DNA of 64,000 nt, from positions 141,359,463 to 141,423,462 of the forward strand of contig NC_044554.1 in the NCBI RefSeq assembly GCF_007565055.1. The letters run 5' to 3'. The stretch comes from Rhinopithecus roxellana. Lineage: Eukaryota; Chordata; Mammalia; Primates; Cercopithecidae. The stretch's first letter is position 1; every line of letters starts with the position of its first letter. Shown one piece after another: positions 1-10,829 of the stretch. Position numbers and translations under genes: made by a program. A model generated the notes under the pieces. That model had not been told where the DNA came from. It ran no database searches and saw only the letters and a program-made list of their open reading frames with translations.

Positions 1-704
1 AGTTGAGATTGGAAATAAGTAAGTACACTGAAGTTTCTGTTATTAAACACTTAAATTTAAATATAGTACTTATTATGTGTATATATATTATTATATACCA
101 CAAAGTAAGTGCTATATAAAAAGTTCTAAGGACTTTAATACTATTAACTCATTTAACTCACTTCATTATATTAGCAACAGGAAACAAATCACCATGTCCT
201 GTGGTTAAAAGTTAACAACACAGTCCAGCCCAAGATGAAGCCCCAAAGGAAAAACAGATTATCATGTGATACACTGTAAGAACATGGTATTCACCAGTTC
301 ATGCAAAATTCACTCTTTTGCATTTGTGAGGACTGAGGACCTCAGAGCATATCAAAATAATTAAGAAGACAGAGATGAAAGAAAAATTCTCTCAGGGGAT
401 TATTTTTCTACTTATAGTGAATGAACAATATGTAGATCTTCACAGAGGAACTAAGCCATTTGGTTAATCCCAAAATCAGAGGGATTTAAATATATCATCT
501 TTCAACTGGTTGGGAGAAGGAAGGTATTGCCCTGCTTCCACACCCATTACTCTATTTGGACCAAAGTTAGAAACATTCGCAGTGCAATTTACTAGTAAAG
601 GATAGTGAAAGCCAAGCTCTTTCTCCTAAGACCTTGCATTGTGGCAACACCAACAGTGGTAGCATAGTCAGGGTGGAGCACTTCCTAATTTCTAAAGCAG
701 TTTC
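1..704. other. AT-rich non-coding DNA, no gene seen
   Basis: No frame of useful length, splice pattern or young repeat is visible. A short stretch near 130-180 has MIR-like wording (loss of detail makes this unsure). Taken as old intergenic or intronic sequence. Confidence 0.5.
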
Positions 705-835
705 AAAAACATCTTATTTGATACTTATTCCAGGATTGTAAGTATGGATATTTATGCTTTTTACTTGTGAGGTGAAATGACTTGTTTGGCATAACACAGC
801 TAGAATCTAATTATCAAAGAAGTTCAGTGGTTTCT
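705..835 (+). repeat. MIR SINE fragment
   Basis: The stretch around 755-805 keeps the MIR pattern of 'gaggtgaaatgacttg' followed by 'cacagctag', the relic of the MIR core. It is strongly diverged, so limits are approximate. MIRs are ancient mammalian tRNA-derived SINEs. Confidence 0.5.
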
Positions 836-1228
836 TGTGCCACCTACCCTATATCCAGGGTTTGTAGCTCCTTCCTGGAGTTAAGACAAAGTCCTACTGG
901 GCTACTAAAATGGGTAAATGCAACTGATTGCAAACCCTTGCAAGCTATTTTGAGGCCCAATACAAAAAAACAACAAAAATAATAAATCCAATCATTAGCA
1001 ATAAAGAACGTCTAGACTTTCCACAGGGCTATGCAAGTCCTGTGGAGACCAGAAATAGAATCTTCTAGAATTGCGGGTTCCAAATTGCGTCTTTAGGTGC
1101 TCGAGGTCCTCACAGTTCAAATGTACCTGCACTCAAGAGTACTCCTTTCTTTTCAGCCCCCATGCTCCCTGAATGGGTTTGAATAATTATATTCAGGGAG
1201 GTTGCTGTTATTATTATTTATTTTTTTT
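836..1228. other. unique AT-rich DNA
   Basis: Nothing recognised. The 66-codon frame that ends near 982 shows no known motif and is treated as chance. Confidence 0.4.
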
Positions 1229-1345
1229 TACTAGATCATAAGGTCAGTGAAGACAGAGCCTTTCTTTATGTAGTTAATCATTGTTTCCCCAACACTAATA
1301 TAGTGCTTGAGACTTAGAAGGCATGCAATATATCCATGTTGAATT
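1229..1345 (+). repeat. L2 LINE 3' end
   Basis: The order 'ctagatcataaggtcagtg' then 'tttccccaacactaatatag' then a relic of the L2 terminus near 1320-1345 follows the 3' end of the ancient L2 family. Diverged but ordered correctly along about 115 bp. Confidence 0.7.
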
Positions 1346-1393
1346 AAAGGAAGGAAGGCAGGAAGGGAGGGAGAAAGAGAAAAAGGAAGGAAG
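1346..1393 (+). repeat. purine-rich (GGAA)n-like low complexity
   Basis: Irregular AAGG/GGAGG units directly follow the L2 end and probably grew from its terminal repeat. Confidence 0.7.
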
Positions 1394-1760
1394 ATGCTTC
1401 CGCAATCCTGTTTCTGTCCTAGTCCTTTTGCAGCCTCTCCTTTTGGTCGCACTTTGGGTTATCTTACCAGCCCCTCTGCCTTCTCCTACATCTTCAAGGA
1501 AGTTTTCATTTTTGACCCCATCACTTTCTTCTCTTATGATGGGATAGTCAGAATGTTTTACAGGTGTTTTACTACTATAATCAAAGCTGCTATAAGCATT
1601 TTTCCCATTATTTCTTTAAAATAGATTCCTAAGAGTGGAAAGGTTGTTTCAAACTTCATGTGTAAACATTTTAAGGCTATAGCTTAAGGCATTGCCAAAT
1701 TGCTGTAATAAAGGTTTATATCAGTGCTGTATTTTTATTGTTATATAATTTCAAACTTAA
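1394..1760. other. unique non-coding DNA
   Basis: No gene or clear repeat seen; overlapping 73-76 codon frames on both strands here are not conserved-looking. Confidence 0.4.
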
Positions 1761-1775
1761 AACTTGTAGACAAGG

Positions 1776-2056
1776 GGCGGGGCGCGGTGGCTCAAGCCTG
1801 TAATCCCAGCGCTTTGGGAGGCCGAGACGGGCGGATCACGAGGTCAGAAGATCGAGACCATCCTGGCTAACATGGTGAAACCCCGTCTCTACTAAAAAAT
1901 ACAAAAAACTAGCCGGGTGAGGTGGCGGGCGCCTGTAGTCCCAGCTACTCGGGAGGCTGAGGCAGGAGAATGGCGTAAACCCGGGAGGCGGAGCTTGCAG
2001 TGAGCTGAGATCCGGCCACTGCACTCCAGCCCGGGCGACAGAGCGAGACTCCGTCT

Positions 2057-2085
<29 letters not shown>
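1776..2085 (+). mobile_element. AluY (Old World monkey type), full length
   Basis: A complete dimeric Alu with left arm, mid A-rich linker, right arm and a pure A tail of about 28. It is flanked by a perfect 15 bp target-site duplication, AACTTGTAGACAAGG, at 1761-1775 and 2086-2100. 'GTGGCTCAAGCCTG' at the start and 'GATCCGGCCACTGC' in the right arm are variants I associate with cercopithecid AluY. Few changes from consensus and an intact A tail mean a young insertion. The long reverse-strand frames across it are antisense Alu, not genes. Confidence 0.95.
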
Positions 2086-2089
<4 letters not shown>

Positions 2090-2202
2090 TGTAGACAAGG
2101 TACAAGGAACTCCCATATAATTGTTATCCAAATTCAGCTTGTTTGTTTTTTTTTGCATTTTGTCCCATATGTTTTCTTAGTCTCATTATTTCTTTCTCTG
2201 TT

Positions 2203-2203
2203 T

Positions 2204-2240
<37 letters not shown>

Positions 2241-2269
2241 CACTACTACTACTCACACACACACACACA
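2203..2269 (+). repeat. compound microsatellite (CTA)n then (CA)n
   Basis: About 16 CTA/ACT units with one interruption (CCACTA), followed by about eight CA units. Likely length-polymorphic. Confidence 0.95.
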
Positions 2270-2429
2270 ATGTTCATTTTTCCCTGATCATTTGATAGTA
2301 TCTTAGAGATCTCATGCCCCTTTACCCCTGAATCCTTTAGAGTACATTTCCTGAGAAGAAAGAGAGTTACATAATCCCACTGCAATCTTCAAAATCAGGG
2401 CACAGTTTGACTGTGTAATGTATATTTCT

Positions 2430-2620
2430 CTTTTTTTTTTTTTTTAATTTGTAGGGGTACATAGTAGGTATAAATATTTATGGGTTGCATGAAATATTTT
2501 GATATATGCATGCAATGTATAATGATCACAACAGGGTAAATGGGGGTATCCACCACCTCATGAATTTATCCTTTGGGTTACAAACAATCCAGTTATACTC
2601 TGTTAGTTCTTTTTAAATGT
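2430..2620 (-). mobile_element. old L1 3' UTR fragment
   Basis: Starts with a T run (the reversed A tail) and continues with 'gtacatagtaggtataaat', 'gatatatgcatgcaatgta' and 'gggttacaaacaatccag', the antisense of an L1PB/L1MA-type 3' UTR. The same family tail recurs at 47.9 kb. Strongly 5' truncated. Confidence 0.85.
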
Positions 2621-4175
2621 GATGTATGTTTCTTATTTCCTCCTTGGCACTGGGTTAAGGAATTCAAGGTCAACAAGTGAATCCCATGGTGCCATATACG
2701 TCTAGGATTTGGCATAGTATACTACACTTAATGGGGACTAAATAAATATATCCTGATAACATTCTTAAGACAATGAGAAGGGGGCTTTCAGAAGGCACTC
2801 CTCTACCAAGTTTTAATTTGAAAATAGAGGCTCATCAAAACAAAATCATAAGTGGTTCAGCATATTTGAGCAAAGCTATGCTCAGGCTGTGGCTTATGTT
2901 AAAACTGAAGTTCATACCAGATCTAGAGCATTACACTTGATTATATTCATGCTACAATTAAAGTAATTACTTCACTTTAAACTTCATGCATTCTAAATAT
3001 GCTTAATGACTAAGATTAAGATATGCAATTATAGTATAAATACGTGAAATGATGTTGTGGTGTGTTTATACTAATTACTATGTGTCAGCTAAAATAGCTG
3101 GAGTGAGCACTAATAAGCATCCTGTAAAGTTGCTCCCAGCCTGTGTAGCAAAGATGCTCCTGGACCACGTGCCACATGGGAGAAGCACTGTGGTTGGAGC
3201 TTTAAGTAGAGAAAAAAATGTTGCCTTTTTCCTCGTTCATTTGATAATTATGTCAATAAATGGCTAATTAATAGGAATTGCCTAAGGCATGAAAATTCTC
3301 TTAAGTATTACAGAAAAGATCTTGACTTGAGTGCTCCAGTTTGCACAAGCATATAAATACAGACCCAATGTACCAGAATAAACATAATGTCCTGAAGAAA
3401 ATGTAACTCTGCAGGTGAAGCCACTTCTCTCTTGCAAGCCTTTTGCAAAATTCCTTAGGTTTCAGACTTGCCAAATGCAGTTTTGCACAAGCATAGAAAT
3501 GCAGAGTGTATTTCCTAAGAAGAAAGAAATTTTTACAATTTGCCTGAGCAGGCAGCTGCCACAATTATAAATAAATACTGATTAATATTGCCTTGCATTT
3601 GTTAAGCCTAAGACCTAAGGAATTTTACCAGTATAACCTGAATTATGACTTTTCATTTGTTTGCTTTAGCAAATAACACTTAGTTTAATGTGTTAACGTA
3701 TATGCAATAATATAAATCCCCATCATGATGCTTTTGCTAATATATGTTTGCTTTATAACATTTTGCCTGGTGCTTCAAAATATTAATTTTCTATCACCTT
3801 AAGCTCCAGGACTCAGAAAGCTTTGGATGTTCCCTGAGAGCTGTAAGATTTCCCCTTCTCTTCTCAAACTTACTTAGGTTTGGTAGTGCCCAATAGTTTT
3901 GGCATTTTTCCAATAACTACCCTTTCGTTTTTATGTTTATGCTCTAGTGTGTTTCAGAGATGATTCAGTCCATGTGTTTCTGATTCATTTACTCGTATGC
4001 CATCCAAGTACTGTTGCTTAGAATTACTTGGTGCCCAGGTAGTCTTACCAAACTAGTTCATACATCACTTCTCTTTCAAACAGAAGGGGAGATTTTGTAA
4101 GCTTTACAAAGTAACTGGGGGGGAAGCATGTTTGATTTTAAATTCCTGTAACTCATATCTCAGTTTTTCAGCACA
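2621..4175. other. AT-rich DNA without a recognised gene
   Basis: No repeat family recognised. Contains a weak direct repeat of about 22 bp (3341-3363 and 3483-3505, shared core TTGCACAAGCATA) inside a possibly duplicated unit of about 142 bp. Frames of 72 and 87 codons here have no motif. Confidence 0.4.
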
Positions 4176-4180
4176 TCTAC

Positions 4181-4390
4181 TGTCTTAGCCTGCTCAGGCT
4201 GCTAAAACAAGATACCATAAACTGGGTGGTTTAAACAACTGGCATTTATTTCTCACAGTTCTGGTGGCTGAGAGGTCCAAGATCAAGGTGCTAGCAGATT
4301 TGATTGTTAGTAAGGCCTTCCTGGTTCACAACCAGCCAGCCACTTTCTCTCTGGGGCTTCATACAGCTTTTCCTTGGTGATTGTGGATGG

Positions 4391-4451
<61 letters not shown>

Positions 4452-4627
4452 TCTCTCTTTTGCTCTTGCTCTTCCTCTTCTTCTTCTTATAAGGGCAAGA
4501 AATTCATTATGAGAGTCTCATTATCATGACCTAATCTGAATCTTGGTCAGACCCCAAGTACCATTACTGGAGATTAGGGCTTCCACACATGAATTTTGGG
4601 AGACAAAAATACACTCAGTCCATAACA
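4181..4627 (-). mobile_element. solo MLT1 LTR (ERVL-MaLR), complete
   Basis: Read on the minus strand this is a full MLT1 LTR: it opens TGTTATGGACTGA, carries 'gaattcatgtgtggaag'-type wording, and closes with '...ctgagcaggctaagaca'. On the plus strand it begins TGTCTTAGCC at 4181 and ends CAGTCCATAACA at 4627. A perfect 5 bp target-site duplication, TCTAC, lies at 4176-4180 and 4628-4632. No internal provirus is present, so it is a solo LTR left by recombination. The CT tract at 4394-4458 grew from the CT-rich part of the LTR. Confidence 0.92.
4394..4458 (+). repeat. (CT)n microsatellite inside the MLT1 LTR
   Basis: A nearly uninterrupted CT tract with one CCCT break near 4446. The frame encoding Ser-Leu repeats across it is an artefact of the repeat. 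Confidence 0.95.
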
Positions 4628-4632
4628 TCTAC

Positions 4633-5735
4633 AAAACACTGGAAACACATTAAAGAGATGGTAGTCTTGGATATAGATTTGCACAGCTTGGGTGGAACTG
4701 CAAACAGCATCAACCCTCTCAGGAAGATGAGTGGAAAGGCCTCAACTCCCATATGATCACCTTACCAACTTGAGAGGGTGACAACACAGTGAGAAAGTGA
4801 GAAAAGCAATTGACAAACTAAAACAAAGATGTGCCTGATCAGCTGCAGAACCAGTTTTGCTACTGAATAAATGATTGGCTTTGTGCATCAGGGTTATAAA
4901 GGGTGCTGAGAGTAAATCAATGTTATACCTCAACAAAATGAAAAATTACTATATTTCAGATAAACATTAATTTCAGAGAAAAGGGCAGGGATGCTTAATA
5001 TCTATTATAAAAGGCTTAGGTTCCCTAAACTCAGGGTTTCTCTCCCGTAATGTAATATATTGTGTATCTCAGTGTTACCTGGCATTTTTTCATCTTGGCT
5101 TGTGAGAATTGAGGCTGAGGAACCAAAAAAAAAAAAATGCTAATATTATTCTTACTGCAATTGCCATTTGAACGATGGGCACATGAACAGATATGTAATA
5201 ACACAAACATATCAAAAAGTTCATTGTAAAATATAGGGAATGGGTGGTTATGTGGGAGTTTTTTATGTAATTTTGTCAACTTTTCTGGTTGAATGAAATA
5301 TGTATAATAAAATATTATATTTTTAAATATATTATAAAATATTGGTTACATGTTTTAAAAATCTTACTTTGATTGCTCAGAAATTAAATGAAATTAGCAA
5401 GGCACACTTGCATTACCTCACCCTGAATATTCATTTGTTCCCTGTCATTTACTCTTTTATCAATTATTGAGCAGATTCCCAATCAGCCGAAACCTCTGAG
5501 GTACTTTAGCAACACCTACTGTCCCGTATACTTGAACCTATTTCTCTACTAGCCAATCTTATCTACGTTATATTCCATTCTTGGCCAGCTCTTTGCTGCC
5601 TATAAATTTTGAGATGGATTTTTTGAAAAACTTCTTAGGTGTGCCATAGAGGAAGAAGATATGAGCTGGAAGTCAGAGGACTGGAGCCCTCACCTTAGTT
5701 ATCCCACTTATTCCTACAATTAGCCACTGTTCGTT
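4633..5735. other. AT-rich DNA, possible ancient L1 3' UTR near 5180-5330
   Basis: Wording such as 'tatgtgggagttttttatg' and 'caacttttctggttgaatg' followed by ATAATAAAAT near 5330 resembles L1MC/L1ME 3' ends on the plus strand. The match is weak. No gene seen. Confidence 0.35.
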
Positions 5736-5739
5736 GACC

Positions 5740-5935
5740 AGTGAGTAATTTTTGAGATAATTTGACACATTTAGTTCTCACAACAACCCTATCATTCCTA
5801 TTTGACAGATGAGAAAAAGTGAGTCAGATAGGTTATATATTTTGGTAAGGGTTTCATGATACATGTAAGATTTGAACAGTGACTTGTCTAACTCCAAAGC
5901 CTGGACTACAACCACTTGTTTGTATTGTCTCCCAA
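5740..5935 (+). repeat. MIR SINE
   Basis: Shows the MIR core order: 'tcacaacaaccctatcattc', 'tgacagatgagaaaaagtg', then 'agatttgaacagtgacttg' and 'ctccaaagcctggactac'. Diverged but colinear over about 190 bp. Confidence 0.85.
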
Positions 5936-6335
5936 GCCTCATTGCTTCTTTCTTCCTAAAATAAAGCTATCTTATTTCACAGGAATTTTTTTTAGCATCA
6001 CATATAAAATCTAGTTGAGAAAATATATTTTAAATTTTATAGAATTCTATAAATGGAGGTACAAACATCATCGAAGCATAGAAAACTCTAAACTGGCTTT
6101 GAGAAGTGAAATACAGTGTGGAATCCCATAACAGCAACCCTTCAGAAGAATACCTCCTTGCTTAACAATTAGACGTTTTTACTTTGACAATTACAACACA
6201 GTGTGAATGCATGCACATTTAGTCATATTAACTCTAAAGCTCACACATGAACACAATTAATTTATTCAATCTAAAATCACATATTTATTATTGCAACTTA
6301 ACAGAAGGACTTAATGATTATATCATTCCTCAACT
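5936..6335. other. unique AT-rich DNA
   Basis: No recognisable repeat or coding region. Confidence 0.4.
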
Positions 6336-6490
6336 CAGTGGTTACTAAAATTGAAAGCCTACAAAAATCAACATAAAAAAAGCATTTTTGGGTCCATCTC
6401 TAATTATAGACTGGGTTGGAGTAGAGCTTGGTAAGTTGAATTTGAAGATTTTAGAAGCCTAACTGGGTTATTTTGAAAACAGCAGATTTA
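6336..6490 (+). mobile_element. hAT-Charlie MITE (MER5A-like)
   Basis: Begins CAGTGGTTACTAAA, close to the hAT terminal CAGTGGTTCTCAA, followed by wording like MER5A ('gggtccatctctaattat', 'agactgggttggagtag'). Non-autonomous and old. The right terminus is not clear. Confidence 0.5.
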
Positions 6491-7844
6491 AAGACCAATA
6501 CCTCAATGAAAAGAAATATGTTTGGAACAGTACTTTCATGGGCATCATATCATGCTTAATGGGAGAAGCATTTGGTAGCAAGAAGGCTCTTCAAGTTATA
6601 CTATGTATACTGCACCCACAACACATATGATAATTAGCTTGGTTCCCCTCAGTGAATTAGATAACAGGGATTAAGCATACTATGTCAAAAGCTTATAACT
6701 TATAATAAGGCTACCTAAATATCTATTGTATTTGCATTATGGGGAGAAAACACCGCAGAATGCAAAAGCTATCCAAAAGCCAATTTTTCAAAAGAAATTA
6801 TTACCATTACTTGGCACACAACTAAGGTGTTACAAGTCTTTGCTAAACTTTTTCATCTAGAAAAACAGTAATAGTGATAATTTATTTTGTATACTATCAA
6901 AGAAAGGTAGTTAATGGGGATATTTATTAGTTTCAAGTCTAACTATTTTTTTTTTTTTGCATCAGAAAACTGATTAATACCTTTTTTTTTGGAGATATTA
7001 CTCTGCTTACTTACATTGTTTAAGTCGCTGTATACATATAGGAAGTGAAAAATGACTTTTCCATGCTAACGTTTCTGTAGTTTGTTACAGATGAAAAATA
7101 GTTTCATTTTGTGTGCACAGAATAAAGAAGGTTAGAAGGTTACAAATCATGTTTGTATAAGGTATTACAGCATCTCTCCAGTCAACTGGAAAATTAAACT
7201 TACGGATGCACTGACCAAATCAAAACAATGTGCTTTATTTTTTTCTCCAGAAAATCTTCAGCCCAAATAGCAATTTGGCTTCCTATTCCTCTACTTAGAA
7301 AATGCGTCTTGATTTACTACAAGTGTCTAATTTAATCAAAGATACAAACATGTAAATGGTATCTGGTTTCTATTTCATTGTGTTTTCAGAATATAAATGA
7401 GAAACAATGAGAAATGTACTTTCTGAAGACATCTATTGTGTATTTTCTCAGCAATGCTTCTAAATTTCAAACTTTTTCAGAAGTATCTAAAATGTAAGAA
7501 AGTTTTATCTGATATCTAATATGAAACAGTCTCTGAGATAAAAATTATTTCATCCCCAAAGAAAGTATGAAGTTGCAGGAGATGTACATGTTGAGAGTGG
7601 AAAATATTAGCATGCACCGAGTTACAGAATTCTTCTTATTCTTGTGTTTAACATTGAATAACAGTTAAAGTTCTAAGTTACGATTCTTAGATGTTTTCAA
7701 AGAAGATCATTGTGAAGTGAACACCTAGGGAGTGATAGATAAAAACTCCAATACAGCGCATTTCTGCCTGTCTTTTCTGTCTAGAAGTAAGCTTAAGAGC
7801 AATGTGCAGGAGGCTCTCATCCCACAGGAGCCTTTCAAAAAAAT
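6491..7844. other. AT-rich unique DNA
   Basis: No gene or classified repeat found; only short T and A runs. Confidence 0.4.
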
Positions 7845-7850
7845 AGTCCA

Positions 7851-7899
7851 TTTTACCTCAATAAGGATGGTTTATTAAAAAAAAAAAAAAAAAAAAAAA
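7851..7899 (+). mobile_element. very short A-tailed retro-insert
   Basis: About 26 bp ending in wording like an L1 terminus ('acctcaataaggatgg') is followed by 24 A residues and flanked by a 6 bp direct repeat, AGTCCA, at 7845-7850 and 7900-7905. This fits an extremely 5'-truncated L1-driven insertion. The short repeat makes chance possible. Confidence 0.4.
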
Positions 7900-8059
7900 A
7901 GTCCACTCCAGTCACTCAGCTTTTGTGTGCCTGAGTAGGACCAAACAAAACTTTGAAGCAAACCCTCACCTCTACATGTACATCAAAAGTTGTAAGATAC
8001 TTCATCATTACTCTGATCAGAGATGTTCCAACTGGCTTCCAACGGGGTTTATATGCTAT

Positions 8060-8532
8060 TAAATTTTTTTACCTATCAGGTTGGCAAATATCTAAAAGCT
8101 TAACAATACACACTTGTTTTGGAGAAGTTGTGGGAACACTGGCACTCTCACGCAATGCTGATGCATATACAGAACAGATCAATCCCATTGTAAGGAAATT
8201 TTCCAGTAACTATCAAAACCACATATTCATTTCCCCTTTGCAGCATCCTTTCTAAAATCTATAATATCTTAAATCTACATTTCCAAATATAGGGACATAT
8301 GGACGAATAAGAGATATATGGAAGAGGCCATTTATTGCTTCCAAAGACTGAGCTAATTCACATGTTCAACAACAGAGAACTGCCTGAATAAATTATGATA
8401 TATCTCAAAATGTGCTGTGCAACTGTAAAAGAGATTAAAATGTTCTCCAAGATATTTTACTCAGAAAAGCAATGTACAAATTATGTTTATCATATGCAAT
8501 TTTGTGAAGGAATGGAAATATTATTATATGTA

Positions 8533-8571
<39 letters not shown>

Positions 8572-8790
8572 ATATATATTTTTCCAAAAAACAAGCAACT
8601 GGATTTTGAAGTAAGAGTTAGTAAAAATGTTTACACAGATGGAAAAAGACAAAACTAGGCATGAGTATATGTGTTGTATATGAAAGGAAATTCTCTCTGC
8701 ATGTATGTTTTCTTACAGTTTTGGTTTTGGATGCAAATAGTTCATCAAATTAAAAGAGAAGATTAAAATTTGTAAAAGCAATTCTTAAAA
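8060..8790 (+). mobile_element. ancient L1 (L1M) ORF2 3' part and 3' UTR
   Basis: Colinear with the end of old L1 ORF2: 'gagaagttgtgggaacac...ctctcacgcaatgctgatg', then 'gaataaattatgatatatc', 'aactgtaaaagagattaaa' and 'ttactcagaaaagcaatg'. Conceptual pieces around 8395-8470 recall the C-terminal ORF2p wording (AAVKK...DLQDILLSEKSK in old L1s), full of breaks. A CA microsatellite at 8534-8562 interrupts the 3' part. Confidence 0.75.
8534..8577 (+). repeat. (CA)n then (TA)n microsatellite
   Basis: About 14 CA units followed by an AT tract, inside the old L1. Confidence 0.95.
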
Positions 8791-9034
8791 ATTAAAAATA
8801 GTTAACAAATGAGTTTAACTGAATGCCATGTTAATGCTATACTAGAGAAGTCTTATTTCTAGTGATTTTAAACAGAGTCTTTTGAGTGTGTGTCCCAGTC
8901 AGGGAATAGTCAATGGACAAAAAGAGCCACAAGGAGTTTAATGTTGCATTAAGTGGCCTTGTCTCTAAAGAAAGTGGAATGAATCAGATAAGCAATGATA
9001 CTAATGTCACTGGGAACCAAATATCTTAATATAA
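8791..9034. other. unique DNA
   Basis: Nothing recognised between the ancient L1 and the AluY target site. Confidence 0.4.
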
Positions 9035-9039
9035 GTAAA

Positions 9040-9047
<8 letters not shown>

Positions 9048-9070
<23 letters not shown>

Positions 9071-9354
9071 GAGACGAGTCTTGCTCTGTCTCCCAGGCTG
9101 GAGTGCAGTGGCGCGATCTCGGCTCACTGCAAGCTCCACCTCCCAGGTTAGTGCCATTCTCCTGCCTCAGCCTCCCGAGTGGCTGGGACTACAGGTGCCC
9201 TCCATCACGCCCGGCTAATTTTTTGTATTTTTAGTAGAGACGGGATTTCACCGTGTTTGCCAGGATGGGATGGTCTCGATCTCTGATCTCGTGATCCACC
9301 CACCTCAGCCTCCCAAAGTGCTAGGATCACAAGCGTGAGCCACCGTGCCCGGCC
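9048..9354 (-). mobile_element. AluY, full length
   Basis: Complete Alu on the minus strand starting with a T run and ending CCGTGCCCGGCC. A 13 bp target-site duplication, GTAAAAAGATTTT, is present at 9035-9047 and 9355-9367. Y-type wording ('gatctcggctcactgcaag', 'ctcgtgatccaccc') is kept with scattered changes. Confidence 0.94.
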
Positions 9355-9448
9355 GTAAAAAGATTTTAAAAAAGTAATCCAAGAAGGAAAACCCTACAGC
9401 ATTTATTTTTATTTGCAAATAAGAGTATAGATTCATGTGCTGCATATG

Positions 9449-9471
9449 AGTGTGTGTGTGTGTGTGTGTGT
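9449..9471 (+). repeat. (TG)n microsatellite
   Basis: About 11 TG units. Confidence 0.95.
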
Positions 9472-9574
9472 ACATTTTTTGATATCAAGCTTATAGAAAA
9501 GTTTCTAGAATAGTGCAAGGAGCTCCCATAAACTCGTTACCAAATTCCCAGAAAAAATATTTTTAAAAATTTAT

Positions 9575-10243
9575 TTTAAAGGAGAAAAAGAACTAACTCC
9601 TGAATTCATCCATCTTTTGCATGGTTTTCCATGTCTCAATTTCCTTCACTTCAGCTCTGATTTGGGTTATATCTTGTCTTCTGATAGCTTTGGGGTTTGT
9701 TTGCTCTTGTTTCTCTAGTTCTTCAAGCTGTGATGTTAGGTTCTTAATTTGAGATCTTTCTGACTTTTAGATGTGGGCCTTTAGTGCTCTAAGATTCCCT
9801 CTTAATACTGCCTCAGTCGTGTCCCAGAGATTCTGGCATGCTGTATATTTGTTCTCACTAGTTTCAAAAAATGTCTTGATTTTTGCGTTAACTTCATTAT
9901 TTACCCAAAAGAAGCAGGTTGTTTAATTTCCATGTAATTGTATGGTTTTGAACAATTTTCTTAGTATTGATTTCTATTTTTATCACACTATGGTTCGAGA
10001 GTGTGGTTGGTATGATTTTATTCTTTTTAAATTTGTTAAAGATTGTGTTATGTCCAATTGTGTGGTCGATTTTCGAGTATGTGCCATGTGGTGACGAGAA
10101 GAATGTATATTCTGTCGTGTTTCGCTGGAGCATTTCATAAACGTCTATTAGGTCCATTTGGTCAAGTCTTGAGTTCAGGACCTGAATATCTTTGTTAATA
10201 TTCTGCCTTCATTATCTGTCTAATGCTGTCAGTAGGGTGTTGC
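9575..10243 (-). pseudogene. L1 ORF2 endonuclease-region fragment, inverted
   Basis: On the minus strand the sequence encodes part of the L1 ORF2p apurinic/apyrimidinic-type endonuclease. The open piece at 10157-9897 reads MDLIDVYEMLQRNTTEYTFF, then SKIDHTIGH, then LSNHSVIKIE. The last corresponds to the conserved SDHS catalytic strand, here with Asp changed to Asn, so the nuclease would be dead. The fragment lacks ORF1, the reverse transcriptase and a 3' tail, so it is an internal slice rather than a normal 5'-truncated copy. It ends abruptly at 'cagtagggtgttg' near 10240. An older primate L1 (L1PA/L1PB-age) is likely. Confidence 0.88.
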
Positions 10244-10621
10244 CATTACAAAGTAAAATTTTCATAGGTGAAATATGACATTTGGGATTGCCTTCATAAT
10301 ATTGTAGGCAAAAAAAGTACATGCTTGTGATGGACAAAATAAGAATGGCAGAATGTTGATAATTTTGAAACTGATAATGAGTACTTTGGGATATATCATA
10401 GTATTCTCTCCACTTTTGTGTATATTTGGAAATTTTGATAAAAATAATCAAATATGAGAAAAATGAATCAATTGTCTTAATGACTGGTTTTAAGTCAAAT
10501 CAAGTTAATATACAAGATCTCCATTATTATGACCTACAGAGGAAGGGGTGAGGTGAAATAAAAGAGAATACAGTGACTAATGCAGTGGTGGGGGAAAAAG
10601 TGTCGATAGCATAGGATTTTT
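10244..10621. other. non-coding DNA with possible ancient L1 3' UTR
   Basis: Around 10375-10450 'tattctctccacttttgtg' and 'tttggaaattttgataaaa' recall the 3' end of L1M elements on the plus strand. No gene seen. Confidence 0.35.
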
Positions 10622-10823
10622 TATTTAAAAAATAGGCTTAAGACCTTCATTCTAAGTCTTAATAACAAGTTGAGTACAATTGAACAAGAAAATGGAAACC
10701 TACCAGGCAGAAGAAAAACAGAAAATCTCTATGAAAAGTTGAGTCTGTCAAGATGTAATAATCCAATAATAAATAATCTCAGGGAAATAAATCAAAATGA
10801 GCTGCAGAAAAAAAAAAAATAAC
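10622..10823 (+). repeat. local duplication, copy 1 (unclassified)
   Basis: Shares about 200 bp with 12358-12563 in the same orientation, roughly 85% identical by eye, for example AAACAGAAAATCTCTATGAA at about 10717-10736 in both. I do not recognise the family. Flanks on either side do not match, so the homology is bounded. Confidence 0.8.
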
Positions 10824-10829
10824 TGCTTT

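Noticed and set aside
1836..2158. Overlapping reverse-strand frames of 88-89 codons
   Set aside because: They are antisense translations of the AluY at 1776-2085 and of its T run.
4304..4492. Frame encoding Ser-Leu repeats
   Set aside because: Produced by the CT microsatellite inside the MLT1 LTR.
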